Shown: positions 24,917-33,629, numbered from the stretch's first letter. The stretch is 41,185 nt of DNA from Kitasatospora aureofaciens (GCF_019192735.1 NZ_JAHTKP010000065.1:1-41185); one strand, 5' to 3'. The notes: generated from the letters alone by a model not told the origin. Made by a program: numbers and translations.

Positions 24917-25831
24917 ATGGCCTCGAACACTCGCGCACACGCACCGCTGGACGGCATGACCATGGTGCTGCGCAAGCTCCCGCAGGTGACGGTGCTGTTC
25001 TGGATGCTCAAAACGGTCGCCGTGACTCTCGGAGAGTCCGCCGGGGACCTGCTCGGTATCAGCTTCCAACTCGGCTACGTCACCACCGCGTTCCTCTTTC
25101 TCGCGTTCTTCCTGGTCGTCATCGTGGCCCAGGTGCGGGCGAAGCGGTTCCACCCGGCGGTGTACTGGTCGGTGGTGCTGGGCACGAGCATGGTCGGCAC
25201 CGAGGTATCCGACTTCCTCAACCGCGGATTCGGCCACGGCAGCGCCCCCGACGGCATCGGCTACGCCTCCGGCGCCGTGATCCTTACCGCCCTGCTGGCG
25301 CTGGTCTTCCTCGTGTGGTGGTGCACCGGGCAGACGTACGACGTGGAGAACATCTCCAGCCGCACCGGCGAGATCCTGTACTGGATCGCGATCCTGGTCT
25401 CCAACACCCTGGGCACCTCGAGCGGCGACTGGCTCTCGGACGACACCGGCCTGGGCTTTCGTAACGCCTTCTTGGTCATCGTGGGCATCATGGTGCTGAT
25501 CGCGGCCGCGTACTACCTGACGTCGATCAATCAGATGGTGCTGTTCTGGCTGGCGTTCATCCTCACTCGTCCCCTGGGCGCGGCCGGCGGCGACGCGCTG
25601 ACCAAGCCTGCGGCCCAGGGCGGCCTGGGCTGGGGCACGGCGGGCGGCACCGCAGCGCTGAGCACCCTGCTCCTGGTCCTGATCGCCTACCAGACCTGGC
25701 ACATCCGCCGCCACCCCTTGGCCCCGCTGCCGGTCCCCGTGGACCGGCGCACCGGACAGCCTCAGCGCCCCAACGGAGCCCTGGTCCAACCAGGGGTGCC
25801 GTTGACGAACGGCGAACCAATCGACACGTAG
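24917..25831 (+). CDS. COG4705/DUF347-repeat membrane protein
   Basis: A 304-aa integral membrane protein with four copies of a repeat about 60 residues apart: VLFWMLKTVAVTLGESAGDL, YWSVVLGTSMVGTEVSDF, LYWIAILVSNTLGTSSGDWL and LFWLAFILTRPLGAAGGDAL. Each has an aromatic-W start and a T/S-x-G/E-x2-x-G/S-D core, with a conserved acidic residue inside the membrane helix. Eight helices are expected, ending in a basic cytoplasmic tail. The repeated buried Asp/Glu suggests a cation or proton path, but the function is unknown to me. The start is uncertain: ATG 24917, 24956 and an upstream ATG near 24875 all lack a good ribosome site. Confidence 0.75.
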   Translation: MASNTRAHAPLDGMTMVLRKLPQVTVLFWMLKTVAVTLGESAGDLLGISFQLGYVTTAFLFLAFFLVVIVAQVRAKRFHPAVYWSVVLGTSMVGTEVSDFLNRGFGHGSAPDGIGYASGAVILTALLALVFLVWWCTGQTYDVENISSRTGEILYWIAILVSNTLGTSSGDWLSDDTGLGFRNAFLVIVGIMVLIAAAYYLTSINQMVLFWLAFILTRPLGAAGGDALTKPAAQGGLGWGTAGGTAALSTLLLVLIAYQTWHIRRHPLAPLPVPVDRRTGQPQRPNGALVQPGVPLTNGEPIDT

Positions 25832-25917
25832 CTGAACGTGACGCTCGGACCGTGTCATCCATGGCTATTGGCCGTTTGAGGTGAGAGAGCAGACAGCCGC
25901 GAACGCATGGGGTGCAC

Positions 25918-26147
25918 ATGACGTCTACTTCCCCTCATCAGGAGCCGATTCGCGTCGGTGTCGTAGGTCTGAGCGCCCAGCGGCGGTTGGGCGGCCACCG
26001 CCCATGTACCGGCACTGGCCGACCTCGCGCACCGCAAGGGGCTGCTGACGGCCGTCGGCCTGCAGGCCCGGTCGGCTCCGCCGCTTCGGTACCTGCGCGA
26101 CCTGGTCGCCGAGGGCTACGCGGGGCGGGTGCTGTCGACCAGCATCG
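25918..26147 (+). pseudogene. Gfo/Idh/MocA oxidoreductase fragment, frameshifted and internally deleted
   Basis: ATG 25918 begins MTSTSPHQEPIRVGVVGLSA-Q, the start of a Gfo/Idh/MocA Rossmann domain. One extra base at about 25981 shifts the frame, after which GGWAATAHVPALADL continues. About 80 residues are then missing, and the sequence resumes at TAVGLQARSAPPLRYLRDLV, AEGYAGRVLSTSI, a well-conserved segment of the second half. It then runs in frame into a protein kinase at IDEALEAHG. Confidence 0.75.
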
Positions 26148-27565
26148 ACGAGGCGCTTGAGGCCCACGGTCCACTGCCGCTGTCCGTCACTCTTCAGCTC
26201 GTCGGCTGCGTTGCACGAGCACTGGACTCCATGCATTCCGCCGGGATCATCCACCGCGACCTCAAGCCCGGCAACATCCTGCTCGGTGCGGACGGGCCCT
26301 GGGTGATCGACTTCGGGATCGCGCGCGCCGCCGAGGCCACCAGGCTGACGCAAAGCGGCGGCTTCATCGGCACTCCGCAGTTCATGTCGCCCGAACACGG
26401 CATCGGCAACGAACTCACCCCCGCCACTGACGTGTTCTCGCTCGGTCTCATCGCTGCCGTCACAGCCACCGGCCGCCATCCCTATGGGTCGGGCGGAGCG
26501 CTGACCATAGCCACGCAAATCGCCAACACCGCGCAGCGGCCGCCGGACCTGTCCGACTATCCGGACGGACTGCGACCACTGCTGGAGTGCTCTCTTGCCG
26601 CGGATCCGGCGGCCCGGCCCACGCCGGGCGAACTGGCGGAACTGTGCGAGCAGGCGTCCGGACGCGCGTGGCGCGCCCTGGACGGTTGGCTGCCGACTCC
26701 GCTGGCGGAGGCGGTCGCCGAACGGCAACACCGCATGGAGCAACTGTTGACGGGGCCGGAGCCGGAGCCGAAGGCGACCGGCGGGACGGAGGCCGGGCGT
26801 CGGCGGACGGCCACGTACGTGCCCACGCAGGCGTCGGGGCACGCCTATGACCCGTACGGCGATTCCGTGCACAGTGCGCCCACGCAAGCCGCGGGCGCGT
26901 CCGCACTCCCTGCCGCGGGGCCCGAAACACCTCCGCGGCGTCGGCGGGCCCCGCTGGCAATTGCTCTCGCGGTCGCTCTGGCCGCCGCGGCCGGTACGGC
27001 GTGGGCGCTGTCCGGCGATGGGAAGCCCCGGTCCGGCGAGGGCGCGAGTGCGCTCGCGAGCGCGACCGGCCCCCAGGCGAGCGGGCAGCCGGGCCACGCC
27101 AGCCCGTCCAAGGCGGATTCGGGACCGGCCGTGGAGACTCCGAAGAGGGGTTACACGGCGATCTTCACCGACCGACCGCTGCTCATCGGTCCTCCGACCA
27201 CCGGTGAGCTGATCAACGTGGACATGGATGCGCCAAAGGTGTCCCCGCGCGGCGAGGTCGGCGACCACGACGCCGAGCTGTCATACCTGCTCCAGTACCT
27301 GAACTTCAACACTCCGACCGGCAAGAGCACGGGGACGTCACCGGAGGCGTGCCGTCAGGCGGTGGACAGTGCCCCACTGCCGTCAGAACTCAGCAACACA
27401 GTGCTGATCGAGCAAAAGGTCCTGGCGAAGGGCGACGTGCTGTGCACGGTCACCTCGAAAGGCAACCTCGCCATGCTGAAGATCACTGATGTGAGGCTGA
27501 CCGGGATGCCGTTGGACCCGCCCGCATACGCCGGGCTGCTCACTCTGTGGGGACCCCCTGCCTGA
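26129..27565 (+). CDS. Receptor-type Ser/Thr protein kinase lacking its N-lobe (chimeric start)
   Basis: A 478-aa open frame whose first six or so residues derive from the oxidoreductase fragment. From LEAHGPLPLSVTLQLVG onward it is a PknB-like kinase C-lobe: catalytic loop HRDLKPGN (about residues 45-52), DFGIARA (about 70-76), GTPQFMSPEH and the DVFSLG helix. The glycine-rich loop, the ATP-anchoring Lys and the helix C Glu are absent. Beyond the lobe come a Pro/Ala-rich juxtamembrane region, one TM helix (APLAIALAVALAAAAGTAWA, about 273-292) and a 185-residue extracellular domain of unknown type. Catalysis is unlikely; it may be a non-functional leftover or at most a membrane-anchored sensor domain. 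GTG 26129 is only the first possible start; no ribosome site is evident. Confidence 0.7.
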   Translation: MLSTSIDEALEAHGPLPLSVTLQLVGCVARALDSMHSAGIIHRDLKPGNILLGADGPWVIDFGIARAAEATRLTQSGGFIGTPQFMSPEHGIGNELTPATDVFSLGLIAAVTATGRHPYGSGGALTIATQIANTAQRPPDLSDYPDGLRPLLECSLAADPAARPTPGELAELCEQASGRAWRALDGWLPTPLAEAVAERQHRMEQLLTGPEPEPKATGGTEAGRRRTATYVPTQASGHAYDPYGDSVHSAPTQAAGASALPAAGPETPPRRRRAPLAIALAVALAAAAGTAWALSGDGKPRSGEGASALASATGPQASGQPGHASPSKADSGPAVETPKRGYTAIFTDRPLLIGPPTTGELINVDMDAPKVSPRGEVGDHDAELSYLLQYLNFNTPTGKSTGTSPEACRQAVDSAPLPSELSNTVLIEQKVLAKGDVLCTVTSKGNLAMLKITDVRLTGMPLDPPAYAGLLTLWGPPA

Positions 27566-27583
27566 CCGCCCCTTACAGCACGA

Positions 27584-27638
27584 GCCGCCTCACTCACCCA
27601 CCTGCTCGCCGCAGCGCGGGGTTGGTGAGTGAGGCGGC
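27584..27638. terminator. Hairpin terminator after the kinase gene
   Basis: Perfect 15-bp arms GCCGCCTCACTCACC (27584-27598) and GGTGAGTGAGGCGGC (27624-27638) enclose a 25-nt loop, starting 18 bp after the kinase stop. Confidence 0.75.
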
Positions 27639-27649
27639 CGGCTATGAAG

Positions 27650-27790
27650 CGCAGAATCGCCATCCGAAGGGTTGTGACCGCGCTTCCGTGACAGCTGCGG
27701 CTGAAGCAGGATGCGGGCTCCGAGCAGGGCGAGGAAAGCTCCGTCGGGAACCTGCCGCTTGATCGTCTTTAAAGTTCCGTTGACGTCGCC
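27650..27790 (-). pseudogene. ISL3-family transposase, C-terminal fragment
   Basis: The minus frame contains VNGTLKTIKRQ followed by LGARILLQPQ, matching the end of ISL3-type DDE transposases (EGVNGTLKTIKRQ...F..FRARIL). The glutamate-bearing helix just before this motif is missing or altered. The fragment is flanked directly by an IS630 tail on the other strand. Confidence 0.55.
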
Positions 27791-27804
27791 TTCGACGACG
27801 ACGG

Positions 27805-27935
27805 AGCTGTCTCGACCGACTCGAAGCCCTCGCGCGCGCGACCGGCTCAAGCGTCTGCAGTACCGCTCCAAGGTCCTCGACGGTTTCCTCGCGGCCACCG
27901 GCCTCACACTCGATCTTCCACCGCCGTCACGCTGA
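27805..27935 (+). pseudogene. IS630-family transposase, C-terminal fragment
   Basis: LDRLEALARAT and then, one frame later, RLKRLQYRSKVLDGFLAATG followed by LTLDLPPPSR-stop reproduce the C-terminus of IS630-type transposases. Only about 40 residues and the stop codon survive. It lies 6 kb from the two N-terminal IS630 copies and could be the missing tail of one of them. Confidence 0.65.
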
Positions 27936-27945
27936 AGCGCCGAAG

Positions 27946-28599
27946 TCAGTAACGCCTGTCCAGCAGCCCGCGTTCGAGGGCTACCACCACCGCGTGGGTG
28001 CGGTCTCTGACGTCGAGCTTGGCGAAAACCCGCAGCAGATGGGTCTTCACTGTGGCCTCCGCAATGACCAGCCGCCGACCGATCTCCACGTTGGACAACC
28101 CGTCGGCGACCGCGCTCAGCACGTCCACCTCCCGCGTGGTCAGAGCCACCGGAGCGGGCTGCCGCATGCGGGCGACCAGCCGCTCCGCGACCCTCGGGGC
28201 CAGGACGGTCTCGCCGCGGGACGCGGATCGGATGGCGTCGACGAGCTGGTCACGCGTGGTGTCCTTGAGCAGGTAGCCGATCGCGCCGGCCTCGACGGCG
28301 CGCTCGATCTCCGCGTCGGTGTCGTACGTGGTCAGGATCAGCACCCGGGTCCCCGGGTGGCGGGCGACGATCTCGGCGGTGGCACTCGCCCCGTCGAGGA
28401 CCGGCATCCGCAGATCGATCAGTGCCACATCCGGCTTCAGGAGCTCGACGAGTTCGACGGCCGCGCGGCCGTCGCCGCCCTCGCCGACGATGTCGATGGT
28501 GGGTTCCGAGGCCAGCAGGGCGACGACCCCGGCGCGCATGACCGTGTGGTCGTCAACCACGATGATGCGGAGCCCGTCCGGTTCTGTTCGAGCTGTCAT
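27946..28599 (-). CDS. NarL/LuxR-family response regulator
   Basis: A 217-aa DesR-like regulator. The receiver domain (residues 10-125) has the acidic pair Asp16-Asp17, phospho-acceptor Asp62 in LIDLRMP, and Thr and Lys in ILTTYDTD and YLLKDT. The LuxR helix-turn-helix is at about 150-210 (LTTREVDVLSAVADGLSNVE, IGRRLVIAEATVKTHL). Its start is 4 bp from the kinase stop, so they form one unit with the MMPL gene, which it probably controls. ATG 28599 follows GTGTGACGAC. Confidence 0.9.
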   Translation of the reverse strand: MTARTEPDGLRIIVVDDHTVMRAGVVALLASEPTIDIVGEGGDGRAAVELVELLKPDVALIDLRMPVLDGASATAEIVARHPGTRVLILTTYDTDAEIERAVEAGAIGYLLKDTTRDQLVDAIRSASRGETVLAPRVAERLVARMRQPAPVALTTREVDVLSAVADGLSNVEIGRRLVIAEATVKTHLLRVFAKLDVRDRTHAVVVALERGLLDRRY

Positions 28600-28603
28600 G
28601 TCG

Positions 28604-29791
28604 TCACACCTGACTGTTCGTGGGGATCACGGCGAGGACGCGGGTGCCGTCGCCGAGGGAACTGGTGACGGTGAGTTCGCCGCCGAGTTCGGCGAGGCGG
28701 TTGCGCATGCCGTTGAGCCCGAAGCCGTGGGAGTCCTCGACCACGAATCCCCTGCCGTCGTCGGTTATTTCCAGTTCGACGCCGTACGGAGACGGAGTGA
28801 GGACGATCTCCACCGCGGAGGCGGCCGCGTGCTTGCGGACGTTGGCCAGGGACTCCTGGGTGCAGCGCAGGAGCGCGATCCGGGTCGGCTGGTCGCACTC
28901 GACGTCCGGCAGGTCCGCGGTGACGGTGAGCCCCGTGTCCTCGGTGAACCGGTCCAGGGTCCGACGCAGGGTTCCCGCGACCGAGCCGAGGGCGAGACCG
29001 CTCTGCGGGGCGGAGCCGACGAGTACCCGCGCCTCGGCGAAGTTCTCGCGTGCGGTGTTCTCGATCGAGAGCAGTTGCCGGGCGCTCCTGCCGGGGTCGG
29101 TGTCGAGGCTGGAGCGGGCCGCCTCCGCCAGCACGATGATGGATGCGAAGCCCTGGGCGAGGGTGTCGTGGATCTCCCGCGCGAGCCGCTCGCGCTCCTC
29201 GGTGGCGCCTTGGAGCTTGTGCGCCTCGGCCAGGCGCAGTTGGGCGCTCTCCAACTCGGAGGCCAGGCGGCGGGCGCGCTCGTCGCTCTGCTCGACGATT
29301 CGGACCACCCCCAGTCCGAGCAGCACGCTCGCCGTGTAGCCGATGAGGGTGAAGACGATGTTGCCGGTGGAGAAGTCCTCCACGTGCCGGCTCTGATGGC
29401 GGATGATGCCGACAACGGTGGCCGTGGCGGCGGCGCCGCTGAAGGCGATCGAGTGCCGCGGGCTCCTGGCGAAGAGCCAGAAGTGAGGGAGCGACACGAT
29501 GAACAACGCCGCGCCGTCGCCACGCAGGAGGGACAGTGCGCCCAGACCGAGGACGAGCACGCCCAGGAAGGTGTGGGGGCGCAGCACAGGACTGCGGGGG
29601 AAGGCCACCACGGTCGCGTAGCAGAGGGCGATCACGGCCAGCAGCGCCAACGACCAGTACTTCGTCGTCCCGCCGTGGTTCAGCACGGAGATGACCGGGG
29701 GACACACGCCCAGGAGCACCCAGGAAACTGCGTACCACCGGCGAAGGATCCGTATGCGGAACCGGTCGCCCGGCTGCGGCCGTTGAATCAT
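28604..29791 (-). CDS. Membrane histidine kinase (HisKA_3 type)
   Basis: A 395-aa DesK/NarX-family sensor. Five or six TM helices (residues 20-165) have almost no extracellular domain, then a coiled coil (170-200) leads to the dimerisation/phospho-acceptor helix with His208 in REIHDTLAQGF. A HATPase domain follows with DDGRGF and GFGLNGMRNRLAELGG. The lack of a sensory domain suggests it reads the membrane itself, as DesK and LiaS-type kinases do. It starts five bases after the MMPL stop, making a transporter-kinase-regulator operon, and its partner is the adjacent response regulator. Confidence 0.9.
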   Translation of the reverse strand: MIQRPQPGDRFRIRILRRWYAVSWVLLGVCPPVISVLNHGGTTKYWSLALLAVIALCYATVVAFPRSPVLRPHTFLGVLVLGLGALSLLRGDGAALFIVSLPHFWLFARSPRHSIAFSGAAATATVVGIIRHQSRHVEDFSTGNIVFTLIGYTASVLLGLGVVRIVEQSDERARRLASELESAQLRLAEAHKLQGATEERERLAREIHDTLAQGFASIIVLAEAARSSLDTDPGRSARQLLSIENTARENFAEARVLVGSAPQSGLALGSVAGTLRRTLDRFTEDTGLTVTADLPDVECDQPTRIALLRCTQESLANVRKHAAASAVEIVLTPSPYGVELEITDDGRGFVVEDSHGFGLNGMRNRLAELGGELTVTSSLGDGTRVLAVIPTNSQV

Positions 29792-29796
29792 GATCG

Positions 29797-31995
29797 TCAG
29801 CCTACGTTCTGCAGCAGTCCGGCCGCAGGGCCGGCGGCATGCGCCCGTCGCGCCGGACGGACCGGCCACCACGCCCGCTCGCCGAGGAGCAGCAGGAGCG
29901 AGGGCAGGACCATGAGCCGGATGACCACGGCGTCCAGCAGCACGGCCACCGCCAGGCAGAAGCCCATCTGCTTCATCTCGGTGAGGTGCAGGGCGACGAA
30001 GGCGCCGAACACCGTCACCATCACGATCGCCGCGCTGGTCACCACCTTGGCCGACCGGCTGATGCCGTCCAGTACCGCTTCGCGAGCCGACATCCCGTTC
30101 CGCATGGCCTCCTGTATCCGGCTGACCACGAACACCTGATAGTCCATCGACAGGCCGAAGAGGATCACGAAGAGGAACAACGGTACCCGGGACGCGATGG
30201 CACCGAGGGAGTGGAAGGCCAGTAGGTCCTCTGCCCACGTCCCCTGGAAGAACACGGCCAGCAGGCCGAGCGAGGCCCCGGCGGACAGCAGATTGAGTGC
30301 CACACCGATCAGGCCGATGACCACCGAGCGGAACGCGCACACGGTCATCACGAAGGTCGCCAGCAGCAGGAACCCGATGACCAGCGGCAGCTTGCTGTTC
30401 TCGTGATCCACGTAGTCGCGGCCTCGGGCCACGTCACCGCTCACCCCCGTCTCCACACCGGACAGCCTGCCGACCGTGGCGGACAGATAGTCCTTACGGA
30501 TGTGGTCGAGTGACTCGATCGCCTCGGCGGAGGGGGCGGGGAACGGGACGGCCAGCTCGAGCACGCTGACCCGGCCGTCGGCCGACGTACGCACCGTCGG
30601 CTCGGCGTCCCTGGCGAACAGCGGATCGGCCTGCGCCCGTCGGCCGAGGTCCGCCAGAGCATGCTGCACCTGAGCTGCTCGGTCCGGAGTGGAGCGGGCG
30701 ACAACCACGTGCTTGACCAGGAGCTCCGGGAAGGCCGTGGTCAGCCGGTCGTAGACCTGCATGGCCGGGATGTCGCGGGAGAAGGTGTCCTTGCCCGGGT
30801 CGACGAGCTTCAGGCCGAGCGCGGGCGTCGCCAGGGCGAGCATGATCAGCACCGACACGCACAGCGTGAGGGCGGGGTGCTTCTGCGCGGGCCTCAGCAG
30901 GGCGCCGAGCACCCGGCCCGTCTCGGCCTCGGCCCGCTTCGTACGGACCGGCTTGCCGCGGGCCGCGCGGCGGGCTGCACGGAGCTCGGTCCGGTGGCCG
31001 ATCTTCACCAGGAGTGCGGGAAGTATGGTCAGGGAGCTGACCACGGCAACCGCCACGACCAGGATCGTGCCCGTCGCGAGCGAGGAGAAGATGACGTCCG
31101 TGGCCAGATACAAGGTCGCGGTGGAGACGATCACGGCGAGACCGGAGACCACGATGGCCCGGCCCGCGGTCGCCGCCGCCAGCTCCACCAGGGCCTCGGA
31201 ACTGAGCCGCCCCCCGGCGCGGGCCCGTTCCTCGCGTTCGCGCTTGAGGTAGAAGAGCGTGTAGTCGACGCCTACCGCCAGGCCGATGAGCAGGATCATG
31301 TTGGTCCCGACACCGGGGTCGGGCAGGACATGGGAAGCGATCATGGACAGCCCCAGGGCGGCGGTGATCGAGGAGAGCGCGAGCAGCAGCGGCACACCGG
31401 CCATGACCACCGATCCGAAGACGATCAGTAGCGTGATGAGCGTGACCGGCAGGGTGATGCGCTCGGAGAGCGTGAGGTCCTTCCCTCGCTGGTCATTGAC
31501 GCCCTTGCTGATCGAGGGGGAGCCGGTCTCCTCCACGACCAGGTCCGGGTGGCCGTCGCGAACCTTCGCCGTCTGCGCGAGGAGCGGGATGACGTTCTTC
31601 TTGCCGTCCAGCTCGGGGCCGTTCAGGACCACCGGGACCCTGACGACCTGGCCGTCCTTGGAGCGGACCGGAGCCGCCACGCTGTCCACCTCGGGCAGCT
31701 TCCGCATCCGCTCGGTGAGCTCCTGCGCCGCCGAAGCGGCGGCGGCCGTGTCCAGCGGTCCGGACCTGGCGTGGATGATGACCTGCTCGGTCGGCCGCTG
31801 CTGCATGCCGCCCGCGGTCGCGATCACCTCGGCCCGCCCCGCCTCACCGACCCGGTAGTCCTCGGTCGTGGCTTCGTGGGAGCCGACCGCGCCGCCGACG
31901 CCGAGGCACAGAATGACGAACGCGAACCAGCCGGCGATCGCGCGCCATGCGTGCCGGGCGCTCCATCGGGCTATCCGCACAGGGAGTTGACTCAT
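29797..31995 (-). CDS. MMPL/RND-family transporter
   Basis: A 732-aa actinobacterial MMPL protein (MmpL/YdfJ/ActII-3 type). TM1 is near residue 25, a large extracytoplasmic domain spans about 45-175, five helices include GLAVGVDYTLFYLKREREE, a central loop and a second porter domain follow, and the second bundle has FGLSMDYQVFVVSRIQEAM. The paired G-x-D-Y motifs in TM4 and TM10 are the proton-relay sites of the family. It probably exports lipids or hydrophobic drugs. ATG 31995 was chosen because MSQLPVRIARWSARHAW is the normal family N-terminus. The frame continues open for 113 codons upstream into another gene remnant. First gene of an operon with a two-component system. Confidence 0.9.
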   Translation of the reverse strand: MSQLPVRIARWSARHAWRAIAGWFAFVILCLGVGGAVGSHEATTEDYRVGEAGRAEVIATAGGMQQRPTEQVIIHARSGPLDTAAAASAAQELTERMRKLPEVDSVAAPVRSKDGQVVRVPVVLNGPELDGKKNVIPLLAQTAKVRDGHPDLVVEETGSPSISKGVNDQRGKDLTLSERITLPVTLITLLIVFGSVVMAGVPLLLALSSITAALGLSMIASHVLPDPGVGTNMILLIGLAVGVDYTLFYLKREREERARAGGRLSSEALVELAAATAGRAIVVSGLAVIVSTATLYLATDVIFSSLATGTILVVAVAVVSSLTILPALLVKIGHRTELRAARRAARGKPVRTKRAEAETGRVLGALLRPAQKHPALTLCVSVLIMLALATPALGLKLVDPGKDTFSRDIPAMQVYDRLTTAFPELLVKHVVVARSTPDRAAQVQHALADLGRRAQADPLFARDAEPTVRTSADGRVSVLELAVPFPAPSAEAIESLDHIRKDYLSATVGRLSGVETGVSGDVARGRDYVDHENSKLPLVIGFLLLATFVMTVCAFRSVVIGLIGVALNLLSAGASLGLLAVFFQGTWAEDLLAFHSLGAIASRVPLFLFVILFGLSMDYQVFVVSRIQEAMRNGMSAREAVLDGISRSAKVVTSAAIVMVTVFGAFVALHLTEMKQMGFCLAVAVLLDAVVIRLMVLPSLLLLLGERAWWPVRPARRAHAAGPAAGLLQNVG

Positions 31996-32039
31996 ACCCG
32001 AGATCTTGGTCGGCCGGGGGCGGAGCTTGACACGCCCGG

Positions 32040-32436
32040 CCGGTTGAACCTTGGGTCCACCGTTCAGTGGACGGCAGGGGGCGGAGCCGCCGCTGTCGAG
32101 TCCGCGGTCCAGTTCCCTCTGGACGAGGGCGGCGACATCGGCGTCGAGGAGGATCAGCTCCACGCCCTCGATGTCCACGCCGCGGAACCTTGCGGGATAC
32201 GGTGCGCGCCGATGTTCCTCGCACAGCCGGGAGAGCCGGTCCTCAGGGTGTGCTCCGCCCGTGTCGACGGTCGTTGTTTCCGTCGCGGACGGTGGAGCGA
32301 AGAGCAGGGCCGCAGCGTCGAAAGCGGAGCGCACCAGGTCGACGGCCCCGGCCGGGGTGAGGGCTGCGCTTGTGACGGCGCCGTGCTCGAGCTTGTCGCG
32401 CAGCAGCAGGATGCGATCACGGCGCGCAGCAACGAT
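32040..32436 (-). pseudogene. Remnant of a hypothetical gene upstream of and in frame with MMPL
   Basis: The minus frame reads DRILLLRDKLEHGAVTSAAL, TPAGAVDLVRSAFDAAALLF, and PARFRGVDIEGVELILLDAD, then VAALVQRELDRGLDSGG, with convincing composition. It opens after a TAG at 32437 without a good start and runs without a stop into the MMPL frame. It appears to be a short cytoplasmic protein, family unknown, that lost its start and stop; a fused product with MMPL seems unlikely because it would place a soluble domain before TM1. Confidence 0.4.
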
Positions 32437-32552
32437 CTACCTCACGGTCTGCCGGCCCCACGCCTGAGGAACCGGCTGCGACGGAATCCTTCGCTCAGGT
32501 GGCAACTGTCAACGCGCTGCACCACCACCCCGGCCCGCTCCCGAACGGGACC

Positions 32553-32558
32553 TACAGT
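32553..32558 (+). promoter_or_regulatory. -10 element of a leaderless gene
   Basis: TACAGT ends six bases before the ATG at 32565; no Shine-Dalgarno is present. The spacing equals that at the GntR and LysR starts in this window. Confidence 0.45.
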
Positions 32559-32564
32559 CCCCTC

Positions 32565-33002
32565 ATGAACCCCGACCCGGCCCTCACCAAGACCGCACGG
32601 ACCCTGGACATCCGCGAGGGTCTGGTCACGGGTCTCGCTATGGGCGGACTTGCGCTCCTCTTCGTCTTCCTTTCCGTTGAGCTGTCGAACAGCAGCCCTC
32701 CGGACCTGAGCAAGCTCGGCCTGTCCGGGATCGTGAGTCTGGTCATCGCCGTCCTGGCGAACCCGCAGGGGAAGGCGCAGAAACGGTGCTGGTGGGTCCT
32801 GCTCGTTGCGACCGGCACTGGCGCCATCGCCAGTGCAGCATTGACCGGCTTCGCGGGGCATCCGGCGGCGGCGCCGACGTTGTCCGTGTTCGCGGCGGCG
32901 TTCTTAGGCCTGCTGGTGGACGGGGAGAAGTGGTCGGTGGGGTCGCCCAAGGGGGCGGGTGAGCCGTCGAAATCCGTGGATGGCGGTACTCCGCACACCT
33001 GA
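32565..33002 (+). CDS. Hypothetical small membrane protein
   Basis: A 145-aa protein with a short hydrophilic N-terminus and three to four hydrophobic segments (LVTGLAMGGLALLFVFLSV, LGLSGIVSLVIAVLA, CWWVLLVATGTGAIASAAL, PTLSVFAAAFLGLLV), ending in a polar tail. No family recognised. ATG 32565 is favoured by the -10-like TACAGT six bases upstream; the frame is open from 32499. It stands alone between the MMPL operon and IS-related debris. Confidence 0.5.
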   Translation: MNPDPALTKTARTLDIREGLVTGLAMGGLALLFVFLSVELSNSSPPDLSKLGLSGIVSLVIAVLANPQGKAQKRCWWVLLVATGTGAIASAALTGFAGHPAAAPTLSVFAAAFLGLLVDGEKWSVGSPKGAGEPSKSVDGGTPHT

Positions 33003-33135
33003 CGTTTGATCACTCGAACAATCGTCAGCCGCGGACGCGTCTGCGGGCGGTGTCCGCGCCGTCGGGCTTTGCATCCCGCGCCCGTTCGCCCATCTGGTCC
33101 CAGAACCGGCGCATTCCGGCGGTCGGCACCTTGCG

Positions 33136-33440
33136 CTGCCGAGCAGACCTTGGAGCGGCTGGAGATCACCCGCGCGACGGTGCTGGAACTGGCCACCGAG
33201 GACGGTCTCCCGCCACCTGCACCGCTCCCACCCGGCTACCACGAGATCCTCGCCGCCATCGGGCAAGTCGACCAAGGGCTCCGCGCCAAAGACATCTGCG
33301 AGGCACTTGGCACCGGCACACAGCCACGACACACCGAAGCCACCCGAGCCAAGCTGAAACGCCTGGTCAGCCGCGGCCTACTCAGCGAACCCGGGCCCGG
33401 CCTGTTCACCCTGCCCCAATCGGACGCCAACTCAAACTGA
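33136..33440 (+). pseudogene. 5'-truncated winged-helix-like protein
   Basis: The frame gives AEQTLERLEITRATVLELAT and then GYHEILAAIGQVDQGLRAKD, ICEALGTGTQPRHTEATRAK and LKRLVSRGLLSEPGPGLF. The second half looks like a winged helix (RAKDICEAL then TRAKLKRLVSRGLL). Similar short proteins recur in streptomycetes, often beside IS elements. The frame extends to a TTG at 33006, but the 40 residues before AEQTLERL look non-coding (Arg/Pro-rich), so the true start is probably lost. Confidence 0.45.
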
Positions 33441-33629
33441 AACCCGATAAGCATCACAAAACACTCACTAAAAGCCGCCACGGGCGATCTTGAAGGCTTG
33501 AGGCGGCGGAGGTCGTCACCCATTCGGCTTAACGTCGTTGGCGAGTGTCCGAGTTTTGGTGGCCGTAGGGTGAAGTCAAGGCCGCGTAAGCCGCATATCG
33601 GGCAATATCGTCGAAGAAAGGCGTATGTC

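Noticed and set aside
29797..32334. MMPL protein with a 113-residue N-terminal extension
   Set aside because: The family starts right before TM1, and the extension looks like another protein remnant plus intergenic sequence.
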